A program made the translations under genes and the position numbers. From Branchiostoma floridae (lineage: Eukaryota > Chordata > Leptocardii > Amphioxiformes > Branchiostomatidae): a stretch of 64,000 nucleotides of DNA. The first letter of the stretch is position 1. The number at the start of each line of letters is the position of its first letter. The notes under the pieces were generated by a model, which was given only the letters and a program-made list of their open reading frames with translations, was not told the DNA's origin and did not search any database. This document shows positions 54,590-64,000 of the stretch, in pieces. The stretch lies in the NCBI RefSeq assembly GCF_000003815.2, contig NC_049987.1, positions 24,573,015-24,637,014 of the forward strand, given 5' to 3'.

Positions 54590-56040
54590 CAATACAGGAA
54601 TGCGCATTCTTGAGATAGAGCCCCTTGGTCTTGGTATTTCTTCCAATTAGACGTTGAGAGGGTGGTTCTTTGGAAGGAGCGTGTTTTCCTTTTTTTTTCT
54701 TCGCCAGCTTTCTGGGAGGGTTGCTGTTGTTGGCTAGGTAGGTAGGTTCTTTGCATGTCTGTTTGTTGTTTACTTGTTGTGTGGAAGCGTAAACAATGGT
54801 CTTTGCGAGAGAGAGATAGGAGGGCATTTCTTGGACAATGAGGGAAGTGTCCCCGAATGTATGGCAAACCAACATTCATGTGTGTTTCCCCACTCTCAAG
54901 ATGTTCAGTGTTTACGAGCTGTTTATTATTACACGATTCGTAAATGTCAAATCTTCCATCTGTTCTTGCTTTTTTTTTCTAAAGTTGCATCCTTCCCTGT
55001 ATTCTTGAACATTCCAGTTTGTACTAAAAGTGAAATTTGTTTATGGGACGCTGTCACACCCACCCCTAGTCACCCCACGAAACTGTCTGCTTTCCATTCG
55101 AACAAATTAGGCGACCAATTCCTTACTTCAGGTCCAATAATCTGCCTGATTGTTTGAATGGCAACGGAATGGCAATTTCCAGGTGAGATCAAAAGGTACA
55201 GAAATCATGTTACAACTGTTATTCTCTGACTGGGTCCTGTAGAAATTCTTGAAGCGAGAGAGAAACTGTCTGCTTTCCTTTTGAACAAATTAGGCGACCA
55301 ATTCCTTACTTCAGGTCCAATAATCCGCTTGATTCTTTGAATGGCAACGGACATACAATTTCCAGGTGAGATCAAAAGGTACAGAAATCATGTTACAGCA
55401 GTGTTTTTCTCTGACTGGGTCCTGCAGAAATTCTTGAAGTCAGAGAGGGTCTTTAGAGTTGAAAGTTTGTTTATCCTGTTCTTGTTCTTTACTGGGGTGC
55501 TTGAGCTTTAGTATAAACCAGCTGCTCCGCTAAAATTTCCAGACCTCTGCGGGGCAAAGGGGTCGCACATTCGATCTTGAAACCCAGACTTTTCAGCTGA
55601 AACATACAATTTCCAAGGCCAACTTCCTAACATCAGAAACCTTAGTTGCCAAATGTATATTCCATATGGAAAAGGTAAAACTGGAAAAGTGTAAAAAAAA
55701 TGTATGTGGAAGTCTTGCTGGTGTTATTTTTGCTGTGTAAATGGATTGATTAATGGGGCCAACAGGATTGTGTTGATGGTCGATGATTGGACACATTTTT
55801 GCCCAGTTCTGGAGAATGTCCTTCCCTCCAGACTGGACCATTTCTACAGGGACTTACCCCAACATTTATCTACCAGACAGGGAAAAGTGCCTCTCTGCTT
55901 ACCAAACTTCTGGATTCAGTTTGTGGTGGCCAGAAGTCACAAGTTTTACCCACACCGAGGGTGTGTTAGGGGTTTAGAGAGAAGTTTATGAAGAATTTAT
56001 GTAATTGATTCGAATGAAGAGTACCTCAAGAAATGATGCT
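54590..56040. other. Intronic-looking sequence with a local duplication
   Basis: 'gaaactgtctgctttcc' through 'ccaggtgagatcaaaaggta' followed by cagaaatcatgttaca is duplicated (about 55078-55215 and 55262-55396). No exon was recognised. Confidence 0.6.
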
Positions 56041-56041
56041 T

Positions 56042-56165
56042 AGCATTCTTAAATGATAATGAAGTTTATTGCAAATTCTTACTTGCAGGTAGCATGGAAG
56101 GACAGATAAATAGATAATGATTGAACAGTATTACTTGTGTCTATTTTAGTCTAAGACCTGACTCT
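56042..56165 (-). mobile_element. LINE 3' UTR remnant
   Basis: On the minus strand it reads 'atgctacctgcaagtaagaa' followed by tttgcaataaacttcattatc, matching the tails at 20600 and 24745. Confidence 0.5.
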
Positions 56166-56727
56166 AAATTTTAGCTTATAGGGTTCAACTTCTTTTTTTT
56201 TAATTGATGGAAGATGAACAGTTTCCCTTTTCCTGTCAAGTGTGGGTTCTATGACTTTCAGAGGTTGCATGCAAGACATCTATGCATGAGTTTGACAACA
56301 ATTAAGGACAGAATCTTAAAGTTTTTGGCACCAGGCCTGTCCCTCAGTCAGCAATCCATCTGTTAGTGTTTAAACGTAAGAACGAGATGTTTTGACAAAG
56401 ACAGAGTCCTGGTGTCTGCCAGGCAAATGGTTCACACACTTCCCAAATGCCTCTCCAGATAGAGGTTTGTAAAACTGCTGTCACAGTTGGGCCCTTCCTT
56501 CCCTGTTGTTTCAGGGGCTGACAGGGAGCGTAAATCATCATGAAGGTAACCTGGTTAGAGATGTTTGTGCCAACATAAATCATGTGCTAACCTAGCCTGG
56601 GTACCATCTAGATAGTAAATAATTTTTGTGTTGTTTATTTTAGAACACCTTAGCCGTTACCCTTTTTTGTTTATTTAGAACATAAGAATTATTCTTTGTT
56701 CCATTGTTTGTCTTCATTTTCATGTCA

Positions 56728-56758
56728 CTGAGGAAGGAAGATGGATGTCTTCCGAAAC
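56728..56758 (+). other. Hairpin motif CTGAGGA / GAAAC
   Basis: CTGAGGA, one A, a perfect 6-bp stem (GGAAGA/TCTTCC, loop TGGATG), then GAAAC. It has the same layout as the minus-strand motif at 17510-17539. An 'aataaaattttgatattatc' tail follows, suggesting the end of a retroelement. Confidence 0.4.
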
Positions 56759-57420
56759 GTCTGAATAAAATTTTGATATTATCCAGAAGAAGAGTTTGAA
56801 CTTTCATCTATTTATCATATCCTGGATGTCCAACCTTCACAAACGCATCTAGATAGTAGTTTGCCCTGACATTTATTATATGTACACTGTATACAGTCAC
56901 TTCTCTGCCATTCCGTCTGGGAACTTGGACATCTGTAGTGCCTGGAATATTCGATTCTCTTCCAAATTTTGGACAAGGGCTCTGATTGGTCCCATCCACG
57001 TCATAGTTCGCCAAAACTTCGCTTCCTTGTTCAGTTCTGCGAACCAAGAAACTTGAAATGGTTACTGGTCGCTGTATTCGAACAGGTGTTAGAACGCCTG
57101 TTGTTAGAGCACTCTAGAACCGAAATTCCTTACTTCTCTCTTTATCTGACGCCACCATCAAAAGATTTGTATATACAGATTGATAGCAGAAGTGAATATA
57201 GGAGCAAACTAGTACTAGTTTTTGGTAACCTGGTTAGACTAGGTTCTGCCAACGTCCTCCAGATTGTGCCAGGTTCTTTTATTAATAACACCAACAGGGT
57301 GTTCTGTTTCAGGTTTGCATGACATGTTTTAGATTTGGGCAAGGTTGTTCTGTACATTGATGTTAAGTGACAGTCAGCTTGCATGGTCCTAACTTTTCTG
57401 GAAGGAGCAATTTTCATTTA

Positions 57421-57594
57421 CAGTAGAAGCCAGTTAATTGCACAACGGATTAACGCACGCTTCTGTTAACTGCACGGAATCTTAAAATCCCAAATCAGTG
57501 CGGTCCATCTCGATAACTTCGCATTATTGCACCAGCCGGAAAATTGCACGGAATTCACTGACAAATAGGCCGTGCAATTAAGCGGCTTCTACTG
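57421..57594 (+). mobile_element. CAGTAGAAGCCAG-family MITE, complete (174 bp)
   Basis: TA flanks (57419-57420 and 57595-57596). The inverted ends are CAGTAGAAGCCAGTTAATTG and CAATTAAGCGGCTTCTACTG. The ends resemble those of pogo/Tigger-type elements. It is noncoding. Relatives lie at 59185, 52178 and 36700. Confidence 0.88.
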
Positions 57595-57599
57595 TATTT

Positions 57600-58241
57600 A
57601 CTTGGAATAATATAAGGAGTGTACAAGAATTAATGAATTAACAACAATAGATTTTGAGTTTGCTTCCAGAAGAAGCTATGTTGTTTGCAAAATTTCAATT
57701 TGAAAAGGAAAACAAAACTTCCTGGAATAGAAACTGAAAGTAAGATATTGCAGCTAAAATGTTTTATTTTTTCAACTGTTTTTATACCTGTGATGAACAA
57801 CACGGTGTGCCATTTGCTTTTGTCAGCAGATTGTAGAATGTCTGGTATACAGAGCACTTGAATGCTTATTTTTAAAGGCACAGTAAGTTTACATCAACAA
57901 TGTACAGACTGTCTCTCCAGCCTTGCTAACCTGCTGTCATTTTACAGTCCAAGATGTCACAGTAGGGTCAGAAGTCAATCTCAGGTCAGAGGTCAGTCTT
58001 AGAGGGGTCAGAGGGGAGTTCTTTTTTGGCCAGATGGGCAGATTTGGTCCAAGAAAAATTAGGCCACAGGAAAGATCCAGAGATGGAAGGGATTAAACCC
58101 TTGTCAAAGTTTATCCCAGGAAAAAAATTTTGTGGACTGAATGAAAAGTTGGTAGCTGGAGGGCTGCTCAGGTCTTTTGGAGAGATGTAAATTGAGGGCC
58201 CTGAGTTTGAGGAGGTGTCTGAGCACAGAAACCCTCCCTCC
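57600..58241. other. No gene seen
   Basis: Unannotated sequence. 'gtcaga.gtcagtctcaggtca'-type short direct repeats lie at about 57965-58015. Confidence 0.5.
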
Positions 58242-58250
58242 TGTAAAAAT

Positions 58251-58412
58251 TACCCTGGGAGCCAGCCAGGATCGCGGGCAGCTAGGACAATTTATCTACC
58301 CTCCTTCAGGCTTAAACTCCCCCGGAGCACTAATGTGAGATCTGCGGGCTGACTGCCTTGCGTCCCCGAACAAAACTCACTAACTACCTGGTCCTGTCTG
58401 GCTCCCAGGGTA
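58251..58412. mobile_element. Mutator-like MITE, TACCCTGGGAGCCAG family, copy 2
   Basis: A 162-bp element with ends TACCCTGGGAGCCAG and CTGGCTCCCAGGGTA and a perfect 9-bp duplication TGTAAAAAT (58242-58250 and 58413-58421). It shares 'aggcttaaactcccccggag' and 'tgtgagatctgcgggctgac' with copy 1 (21143), but lacks the inner inverted copy. Confidence 0.93.
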
Positions 58413-58727
58413 TGTAAAAATGTATTCTGCTACAGAAAGAGCAAGGAAATTTGCTGCCCTATGTTCTACCAGGCACTACAAGGGTCTGAACAAACGAAGA
58501 AGAAAAAGTTATTTTATGCAAGTCAAAACATTTTACGGTGAGGACCGAAAGGCATGTCATCGGCACACCTTCAAATGCTTTCCTTTAGCCTTGAACTTGA
58601 AGGGCGGTTTGAGGTTTTGCCAGAATTTTCAGGTGTTTTTCAGGCAGTCTGTGTCCTGTATGTTACCTTCACCCTTACCTGTTACTTGCTTAGATTGACG
58701 TATGTTCAGTGAAATTGTTCCTTTACA

Positions 58728-58827
58728 NNNNNNNNNNNNNNNNNNNNNNNNNNNNNNNNNNNNNNNNNNNNNNNNNNNNNNNNNNNNNNNNNNNNNNNNN
58801 NNNNNNNNNNNNNNNNNNNNNNNNNNN
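58728..58827. other. Assembly gap (100 N)
   Basis: Exactly 100 N, the usual placeholder for a gap of unknown size. Confidence 1.
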
Positions 58828-59184
58828 CGCTGGGTATTGGGTTCAAACCTAGGTCCCATTTATTCCTACTTCAGGACCAATTTTGGACGTAAAGCATGGC
58901 AATTGTAGTGACAGGAAGGTAATGTTATCTTCTGGTAATTTCTGGTGAATTTGAGATTGTGACTTTAGTGGCTGTGTGTGGTTCCAACTTGAGGAAGGAC
59001 CATTTGGGGACAAGTTGGCAAGCTGTTTTCCCATAAAAATAAACTATTGAACAAAGCAGAACATGTATACAGTCTTCTGTGTATCGGTGTAGGACACGGT
59101 TTAACAACAAGTCTTTGCAAAGATCTTATATTTATCAATCTTCATTTTTATCCATTTATCATCATCATCATCATCTTGCATTTG

Positions 59185-59363
59185 CAGTAGAAACCAGTTA
59201 ATTGCACAATGGATCCGATAATGGCACACTTCTGTTAACTGCACGGAATTCCCAAATCCAAAACTGTTGCGGTCCTGCTGGATAACTCCGCCTTATTGCA
59301 CCATCCGAATAATTGCATGAAATACGCTGGCAAATGTGGTGTGCAATTAAACAGCTTCTGCTG
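59185..59363 (+). mobile_element. CAGTAGAAGCCAG-family MITE, complete but diverged (179 bp)
   Basis: It begins CAGTAGAAACCAGTTAATTG and ends CAATTAAACAGCTTCTGCTG. The right flank is TA; the left is TG, an eroded TA. An ATC microsatellite (59158-59176) lies just upstream. Confidence 0.8.
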
Positions 59364-59406
59364 TATGTAGTTTATAGGACAACAGTCTTTGGATAGTCTT
59401 CGTAAC

Positions 59407-59497
59407 ACAAACTCTGCTGTCCAGGGCTGTAACTGTCCCCTCCCCGCGGGGTCGGCGGATGTTTGGCGGGCTGCTATAAGCGAGATTTAATCAGGCT
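59407..59497. repeat. Dispersed 85-bp repeat, copy 2
   Basis: It matches 32195-32277 from 'aactctgctgtccagggctg' to 'gcgagatttaatcaggcta'. Confidence 0.7.
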
Positions 59498-59883
59498 AGT
59501 CTTTGGACTGCAGTTTTTAAATTGAGCAGCATGTTGAGATGATTTGTGATTTCCAAATACTTTCAACAGGAACTGCGATGTATGTGAGCCTGCAATAGCC
59601 ATTACCAGATGCAGGGTGTAATTACTGCCTGTTGTTTTTGATATGATTCATGCTGGGGGTTCAAAGGTCACCACACCTAAACTGAAACCATTTAGAACTT
59701 TGACCTTTCTTTGGCTTCTTTGACCTTGTCACTGCTTATCCTATAATAACCGATTTTCAAAACAGATTCCGTGCCAAAACGGTTTCCTAAGAAGGAAAGA
59801 ACTGTAAGGAAACAGAAATGGATAAGAAATGGCCCAAAAGCTGAACAAAATTTCTAAGACAGACCTATTTTTAGATAAAAAGG

Positions 59884-59885
<2 letters not shown>

Positions 59886-59950
<65 letters not shown>
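59886..59950. repeat. (CA)n microsatellite, about 32 units
   Basis: An uninterrupted acacac run. The Cys/Val open frame over it on the minus strand is an artefact. Confidence 0.99.
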
Positions 59951-59951
<1 letters not shown>

Positions 59952-59959
59952 GCTGTTCA

Positions 59960-61040
59960 TGTCAAATTTCAGGTCATTTGGCCTAGAAATGACTGAAATG
60001 AATCACTTTAAAGATTTGACAGGAAAAGAAGAAGAAATGGGACAAAAAACAATATATGTAACTTCAACACACCTGTGTGATGGAGTAAAATATGATTACT
60101 CAGCTCGTGTTATGAAACGTGTATCTGGACTTGTTTGAAGTTTGTGATGAACGATGTTTATGGCATCCTCCCTCTGTACTTGACCTTGAGCTTTGACCTT
60201 GACCAATCCCCTTGCTGCTGAGTTCTGGGCATTCCATTCCGCAGAACTCGCAGGTCATTTCGCTAACACGCAACATCTGTCTGTCGTAGCTCTGCAAAGT
60301 GTTGTTTCATTTCTCTGGCAACCTCAGCTTTTTCAAGTTCAACGTGAATTACGATTAGTAATGGGTTCAACTAGACTTAAAAGATGTACAAGTTTTTATT
60401 GTTTTATTATTTAGGGTTGTGTTAAAGATTACTAACACGGAATATTTGGTGATAGGATTTCTTCAAAGTGTTGCATTTGCTACCAGTAGAACTAGAAGGT
60501 GGGACGGAAAAAGGCTAAAACTAAACGACTAAGGTAATTAGACTAATGAATCCATCCCTGAAGAAGTAAGAGCTTGCGCCAGACTTCTACTGGTCATCTG
60601 AGCCAGCTCAAGATTAGAGAAGAATTCTCCCCCTTTGTAATCTGCCCAATCCCCCACCCCAAGCCTTGGTAGGGGACATTTTAACATGGCCCATCTGCCG
60701 CTAATGTAATTCCGTCCATGCATCCTCCCCACGGTCGCCTATGGTCCCTGCAACTTTGATATACGGTATGGGGCCAACATGCGAGAAACAATCAAAGATG
60801 GCACCCAGCTGTACCCATGGTGTCAGTGTCCTTTCCCAACGAACCACAGAAAACCTCAAGTATCCTATGATTTATTATGATACTCAATCTGTGTGTGCTG
60901 AAGACTAGAGAACAGATAACTCCTGATACTGTAACCTCAGCTTATATGGTAGAAGTCACCGCGAAAGATGCCACGATAAGGGTCAGTATCGGAGTATTAG
61001 CATGTCCTGTCGACCCCTGGTTGACCCCCGGGGGAGGTAT
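59960..61040. other. No gene seen
   Basis: Unannotated sequence; open frames of up to 73 codons have no recognised features. Confidence 0.5.
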
Positions 61041-61047
61041 AAGTATG

Positions 61048-61760
61048 AAGATCCCCTGCAGCTAAAATAGTTGAAGCTATATTTATGACTGATGCTTGAC
61101 CAGTGACTTTTGGAAAGAGGAAAACACAAGAGAAGATGTAGGAGTCATAGACGAGGTATCGCTTGTTTTTCAGGTAAGATGGCTAGTTAGATTTTATCTA
61201 TATGATCCCTGCAGCTAAAATAGTTGAAGCTATATTTATGACTGATGCTTGACCAGTGACTTTTGGAAAGAGGAAAACACAGAAGAAGACGTATAGGAGG
61301 TGTTTCAGGCAAGTTGAAATCTTGGGTTCATTAGGTTGAGATAGGTTCAGTTTGAAGTATGAAGATCCCCTGCAGCTAAAATAGTTGAAGCTATATTTAT
61401 GACTTCTGCTTGACCAGTGACTTCTGGCCAAAGGAAAACTCAGGAGAAGACGAAGGAGTCATATATTGCTCGTTTTTCAGGTAAGATAGCTGGTTAGATT
61501 TTCTGTATGATCCCTGCAGCTAAAATAGTTGAAGCTATATTGATGACTTCTGCTTGGCTGGCAACCACTCAAAAAGGAAAACACAGAAGAGGAAGGAAGA
61601 AGACATGTTATAGGAGTTGTTGAATCTTTGATAGGCTCAGTTTGTGTTTTATTGGCTGTATGAAATAAACTGTACAAATGTCCACTGATGCTAAATTAGT
61701 TGAAGCTACTTGAAAAAGGAGGGAAAAAAACAGAAGAAGACATAGGATAGGTATTGTTTT
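61048..61760 (+). repeat. Diverged tandem array, 145-172-bp units, about five copies
   Basis: 'gatcccctgcagctaaaata' followed by gttgaagctatatttatgact begins at 61050, 61204, 61364 and 61509, with a decayed fifth copy near 61690. Units 1 and 3 share 'gcttgtttttcaggtaaga', which is absent from 2 and 4, suggesting a higher-order dimer. The short minus-strand open frames (SHKYSFNYFSCRG type) only reflect the repeat. Confidence 0.9.
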
Positions 61761-61799
61761 TGTTCTGCAAAGCAATTCAGATAGAATAGCAGGTCAAGT

Positions 61800-61950
61800 C
61801 ATTGATAATGATAGGGTTAAGATTGTCCAAGGTTGGACACAGGTGTCAGGAAGCTCAAATCCTGGCACTTAACCTTACTCCTTAGACCCTTGCCAAGGAA
61901 AGTGGTGACAAATCATGAATATGTCGGGTTCTTTTGCATGCAGAGTTTTG
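61800..61950 (-). mobile_element. SINE fragment
   Basis: The minus strand carries 'atgcaaaagaacccgacata' (related to 52509) and a B-box-like 'ggatttgagcttcc'. The borders are not clear. Confidence 0.35.
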
Positions 61951-61959
61951 ATGTTTGAA

Positions 61960-62470
61960 GCTAATATGCCTGAAGCTACCTTATGAACAGAGTTACCGAC
62001 TTTACGTCACCATCCGAAATGATGAGTGCAATCCCTTACAACAAGTATGAAGATGTTAACAGTGGGGTTCAAACGTCATCTTTTGGTCTAGTGGTGATGG
62101 TGTTGGGTAAGAAAACTGGCAGGCCTGGTTTCCAAATCCCGGGAACCAGGAGACTGTTTCTACTCGCCTTTGAAGTCTTGTGTTTTAAAGATGTACCAGG
62201 AAGACTTGAAGTTAAACTCAGTTGTACGTACGTAGTGTTGGCGAAGGTGAACAGCCCTGTTTGTGCCTAACTTATCTCCCCCCCTGTTGGCAGAGTAGAT
62301 AGTAACGGCGGTTATCTTGTGTACATGTTTGGCTTGACTTTGCTCTCAGGGCCTGTGTGTGTTTGCCATTTGCCGACCTATAATAACTGTACATCGCTTA
62401 TCTCAAGTTATCTGCCGGAGTCGCTGGTCACCTGTTTTTGTGTGGAGGGGCCACGCCCCTCCCCCCTACT
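61960..62470. other. No gene seen
   Basis: A 95-codon frame (61983-62270) has an ordinary start but no recognised family or donor; I do not call it. Confidence 0.4.
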
Positions 62471-62474
62471 TGTT

Positions 62475-63345
62475 AGCCTGGACAATAGGTCTACCTGAGC
62501 ATGTTGGCCCTAGAGCCAAGGAGTTGGCATGTATAGGCCCTGGAAAGTCTGGTATCCAGGCTTAATTCAGGAGGACCTATGGTAAAATGTCCTTGGGGTA
62601 ATGATATAGTCCATGAGCTAGCCTGTGTTAGCCTTGAAAATGTCTGGCATCCAGGCTAAATTCAGGAGTGCCCATGTTATATTTCCTTGTGGGCATGTTG
62701 GCCTTAGAGCCAAGGAGTTGGCCTGTGTAGGCCCTGGAAACAGTCTGTTATCCAGGCTAGGAGCTGGCCTGTGTCGGCCCTGGAAAAAGTCTGGCATCCA
62801 GGCTTGGAGCTGGCCTGTGTAGGCCCTGGAAACATTCTGGTATCAAGGCTAGAAGCTGGCCTGTATAGGCCCTGGAAGCAGTCTGTTATCCAGGCTAGGA
62901 GCTGGTGTAAAGGCCCTGGAAACAGTCTGGCATCCAGGCTAGGAGCTGGCCTGTGCAGGCCCTGGAAACAGTCTGGTATCCAGGCTAGTAGCTGGCCTGT
63001 GTGGGCCCTGGAAACAGTCTGGTATCCAGGCTAGGAGTTGGCCTGTGTAGGCCCTGGAAGCAGTCTGTTATCCAGGGTAGGAGCTGACCTAACAGTCTGG
63101 TATCCAGGCTAGGAGCTGACCTAACAGTCTGGTATCCAGGCCAGGAGCTGACCTAACAGTCTGGTATCCAGGCTAGGAGCTGACCTAACAGTCTGGTATC
63201 CAGGCTAGGAGCTGGCCTGTGAAGACCCTTGAAACAGTCTGGTATCGAGGCTAGGAGCTGGCCTGTGTAGGCCCTGGAAGCAGTCTGGTATCCAGGCTAG
63301 GAGCTGGCCTGTGCAGGCCCTTGAAGCAGTCTGGTATCCAGGCTG
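62475..63345 (+). repeat. 46-bp minisatellite with 32-bp variants, about 18 copies
   Basis: The unit starts ggctaggagctggcctgtgt and ends ggaaacagtctggtatcca. Early copies (62475-62720) are longer and diverged, including an intact-looking 'tagcctggacaata ... gtctggtatccaggctta'. From 62755 the array is regular, and between about 63070 and 63210 the unit shrinks to 32 bp (aggagctgacctaacagtct, then ggtatccaggct). The unit's end, 'tatccaggcta', equals the terminus of the TAGCCTGG Mutator-like MITEs. Confidence 0.95.
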
Positions 63346-63779
63346 CTGCATGTGCAGTAGAGCACATCCTATCATCCCTCCACACACACCTGGGCCCCCA
63401 TATGCAACAAGTGCCCCAGATATAGCTGGCCCTCCATGTTTAGACAACATATTTATTTATATTGTGGACCGCTGCCTACCGATCCAGGAGCTGGGGCCTT
63501 GCATAGCCCTTGTGGCATCTCCGCATGCCTGCCGTATTTATCATTGCGCCCGGTCCCTTTTATCCATCGGATGGAGCGGTCTGATAGTCGGTTGCTGATC
63601 GGGATAACAATACCCAGGGAAGACCCGCGGCCTAATTACGCAGTGTTTGCATAGCTTTGTGTGCGATGTTTGGCGGGACAAAGTCCCGGATTGTTTAGCG
63701 AGAGGAGGGTGTGACCCGCTGCACCTCAGCCTGTCTTTGTTGTCTCCTGTAGACACAAGTTGCCTCCAGGAATGGTTGT

Positions 63780-64000
63780 GTAGTATTCGAGTACATCCAT
63801 TGGTTCACCATTGTTTGAGGTAGGCCTTAGTACATTCTAGTCTGTCATATCCTAATACTCGTAGTATTCGAGTACATCCGTTGGTTCACCATTGTTTCAG
63901 GTAGGCCTTAGTACATTCTAGTCTGTCATATCCTAATACTCGTAGTATTCGAGTACATCCGTTGGTTCACCATTGTTTCAGGTAGGCCTTAGTACATTCT
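63780..64000 (+). repeat. 81-bp tandem repeat, at least 2.7 copies, running off the end
   Basis: gtagtattcgagtacatcc starts at 63780, 63861 and 63942 in exact 81-bp register. Copies 2 and 3 are identical over the visible part; copy 1 differs at two sites (ccattgg/ccgttgg, tttgagg/tttcagg). Confidence 0.97.

Noticed and set aside
54364-54879. 171- and 159-codon overlapping minus-strand frames
   Set aside because: Two long frames in the same place on one strand, no recognised domain, no splice context, and a 20-bp tandem duplication inside that would shift the frame of any ancestor.
59741-59947. Cys/Val repeat frame
   Set aside because: Produced by the CA microsatellite.
61983-62270. 95-codon frame with a plausible start
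   Set aside because: No family features, no upstream CpG enrichment, no donor in phase; not called.
1-64000. A dedicated multi-gene system (defence, biosynthesis, secretion)
   Set aside because: The window is a gene-poor animal locus; I found no cluster of related coding genes. The unusual content is in mobile elements and regulatory-looking motifs.

Overview
The window looks like a gene-poor, repeat-dense stretch of an animal draft genome, most probably amphioxus (Branchiostoma). Reasons: spliceosomal GT/AG exon borders, no operon-like gene packing, four N-runs typical of a scaffolded draft, and many small DNA-transposon derivatives, including a GC-rich 'accgcgaa' family that I associate with Branchiostoma. 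The genus is an inference; the metazoan assignment is firmer.

Protein-coding content is small. One gene ends on the + strand: two exons (17740-17851 and 18702-18801) join in phase across a 0.85-kb intron and are followed by a long repeat-free 3' UTR with a polyadenylation signal near 20240. A second + strand gene probably begins at 42586, where a 30-codon first exon with a good start context sits in a CpG-rich promoter region. Two further start exons, at 53483 and 53919, end in the same splice phase, so all three could be alternative first exons of one gene continuing beyond the window. I recognise none of these proteins by family.

Most other supportable features are mobile-element remains. 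They include a mariner copy keeping both inverted repeats but only the two ends of its transposase; two hAT-type elements with perfect 8-bp target duplications (38044-38471 and 43302-44580), the larger carrying a promoter-like motif cluster; three families of tiny elements making 9-bp target duplications, as Mutator-like elements do; a family with 6-bp duplications; Harbinger-like pairs with TTA; TA-flanked families; the 3' ends of two LINE families; tRNA-derived SINEs; and one element at 29232-30213 with palindromic repeated ends and a tRNA-like Pol III cassette inside.

Tandem arrays are also frequent: 56-bp (15838-16340), 71-bp (16871-17110), 166-bp (33967-34622), 155-bp (61048-61760), 46-bp (62475-63345) and 81-bp (63780-64000) units, plus CA, ATTC and GAAA microsatellites.

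Layout: 1-17 kb repeats with the mariner and the nested SINE/minisatellite block; 17.7-20.3 kb 3' end of a gene; 20.5-34.6 kb dense nested small elements; 34.6-41.7 kb mostly unannotated with two elements and a segmental duplication; 41.7-54 kb putative 5' region of a gene, with the promoter-bearing hAT in its first intron; 54-64 kb mostly intronic-looking sequence and tandem arrays. I see no CRISPR array, operon, phage or defence-system cluster.
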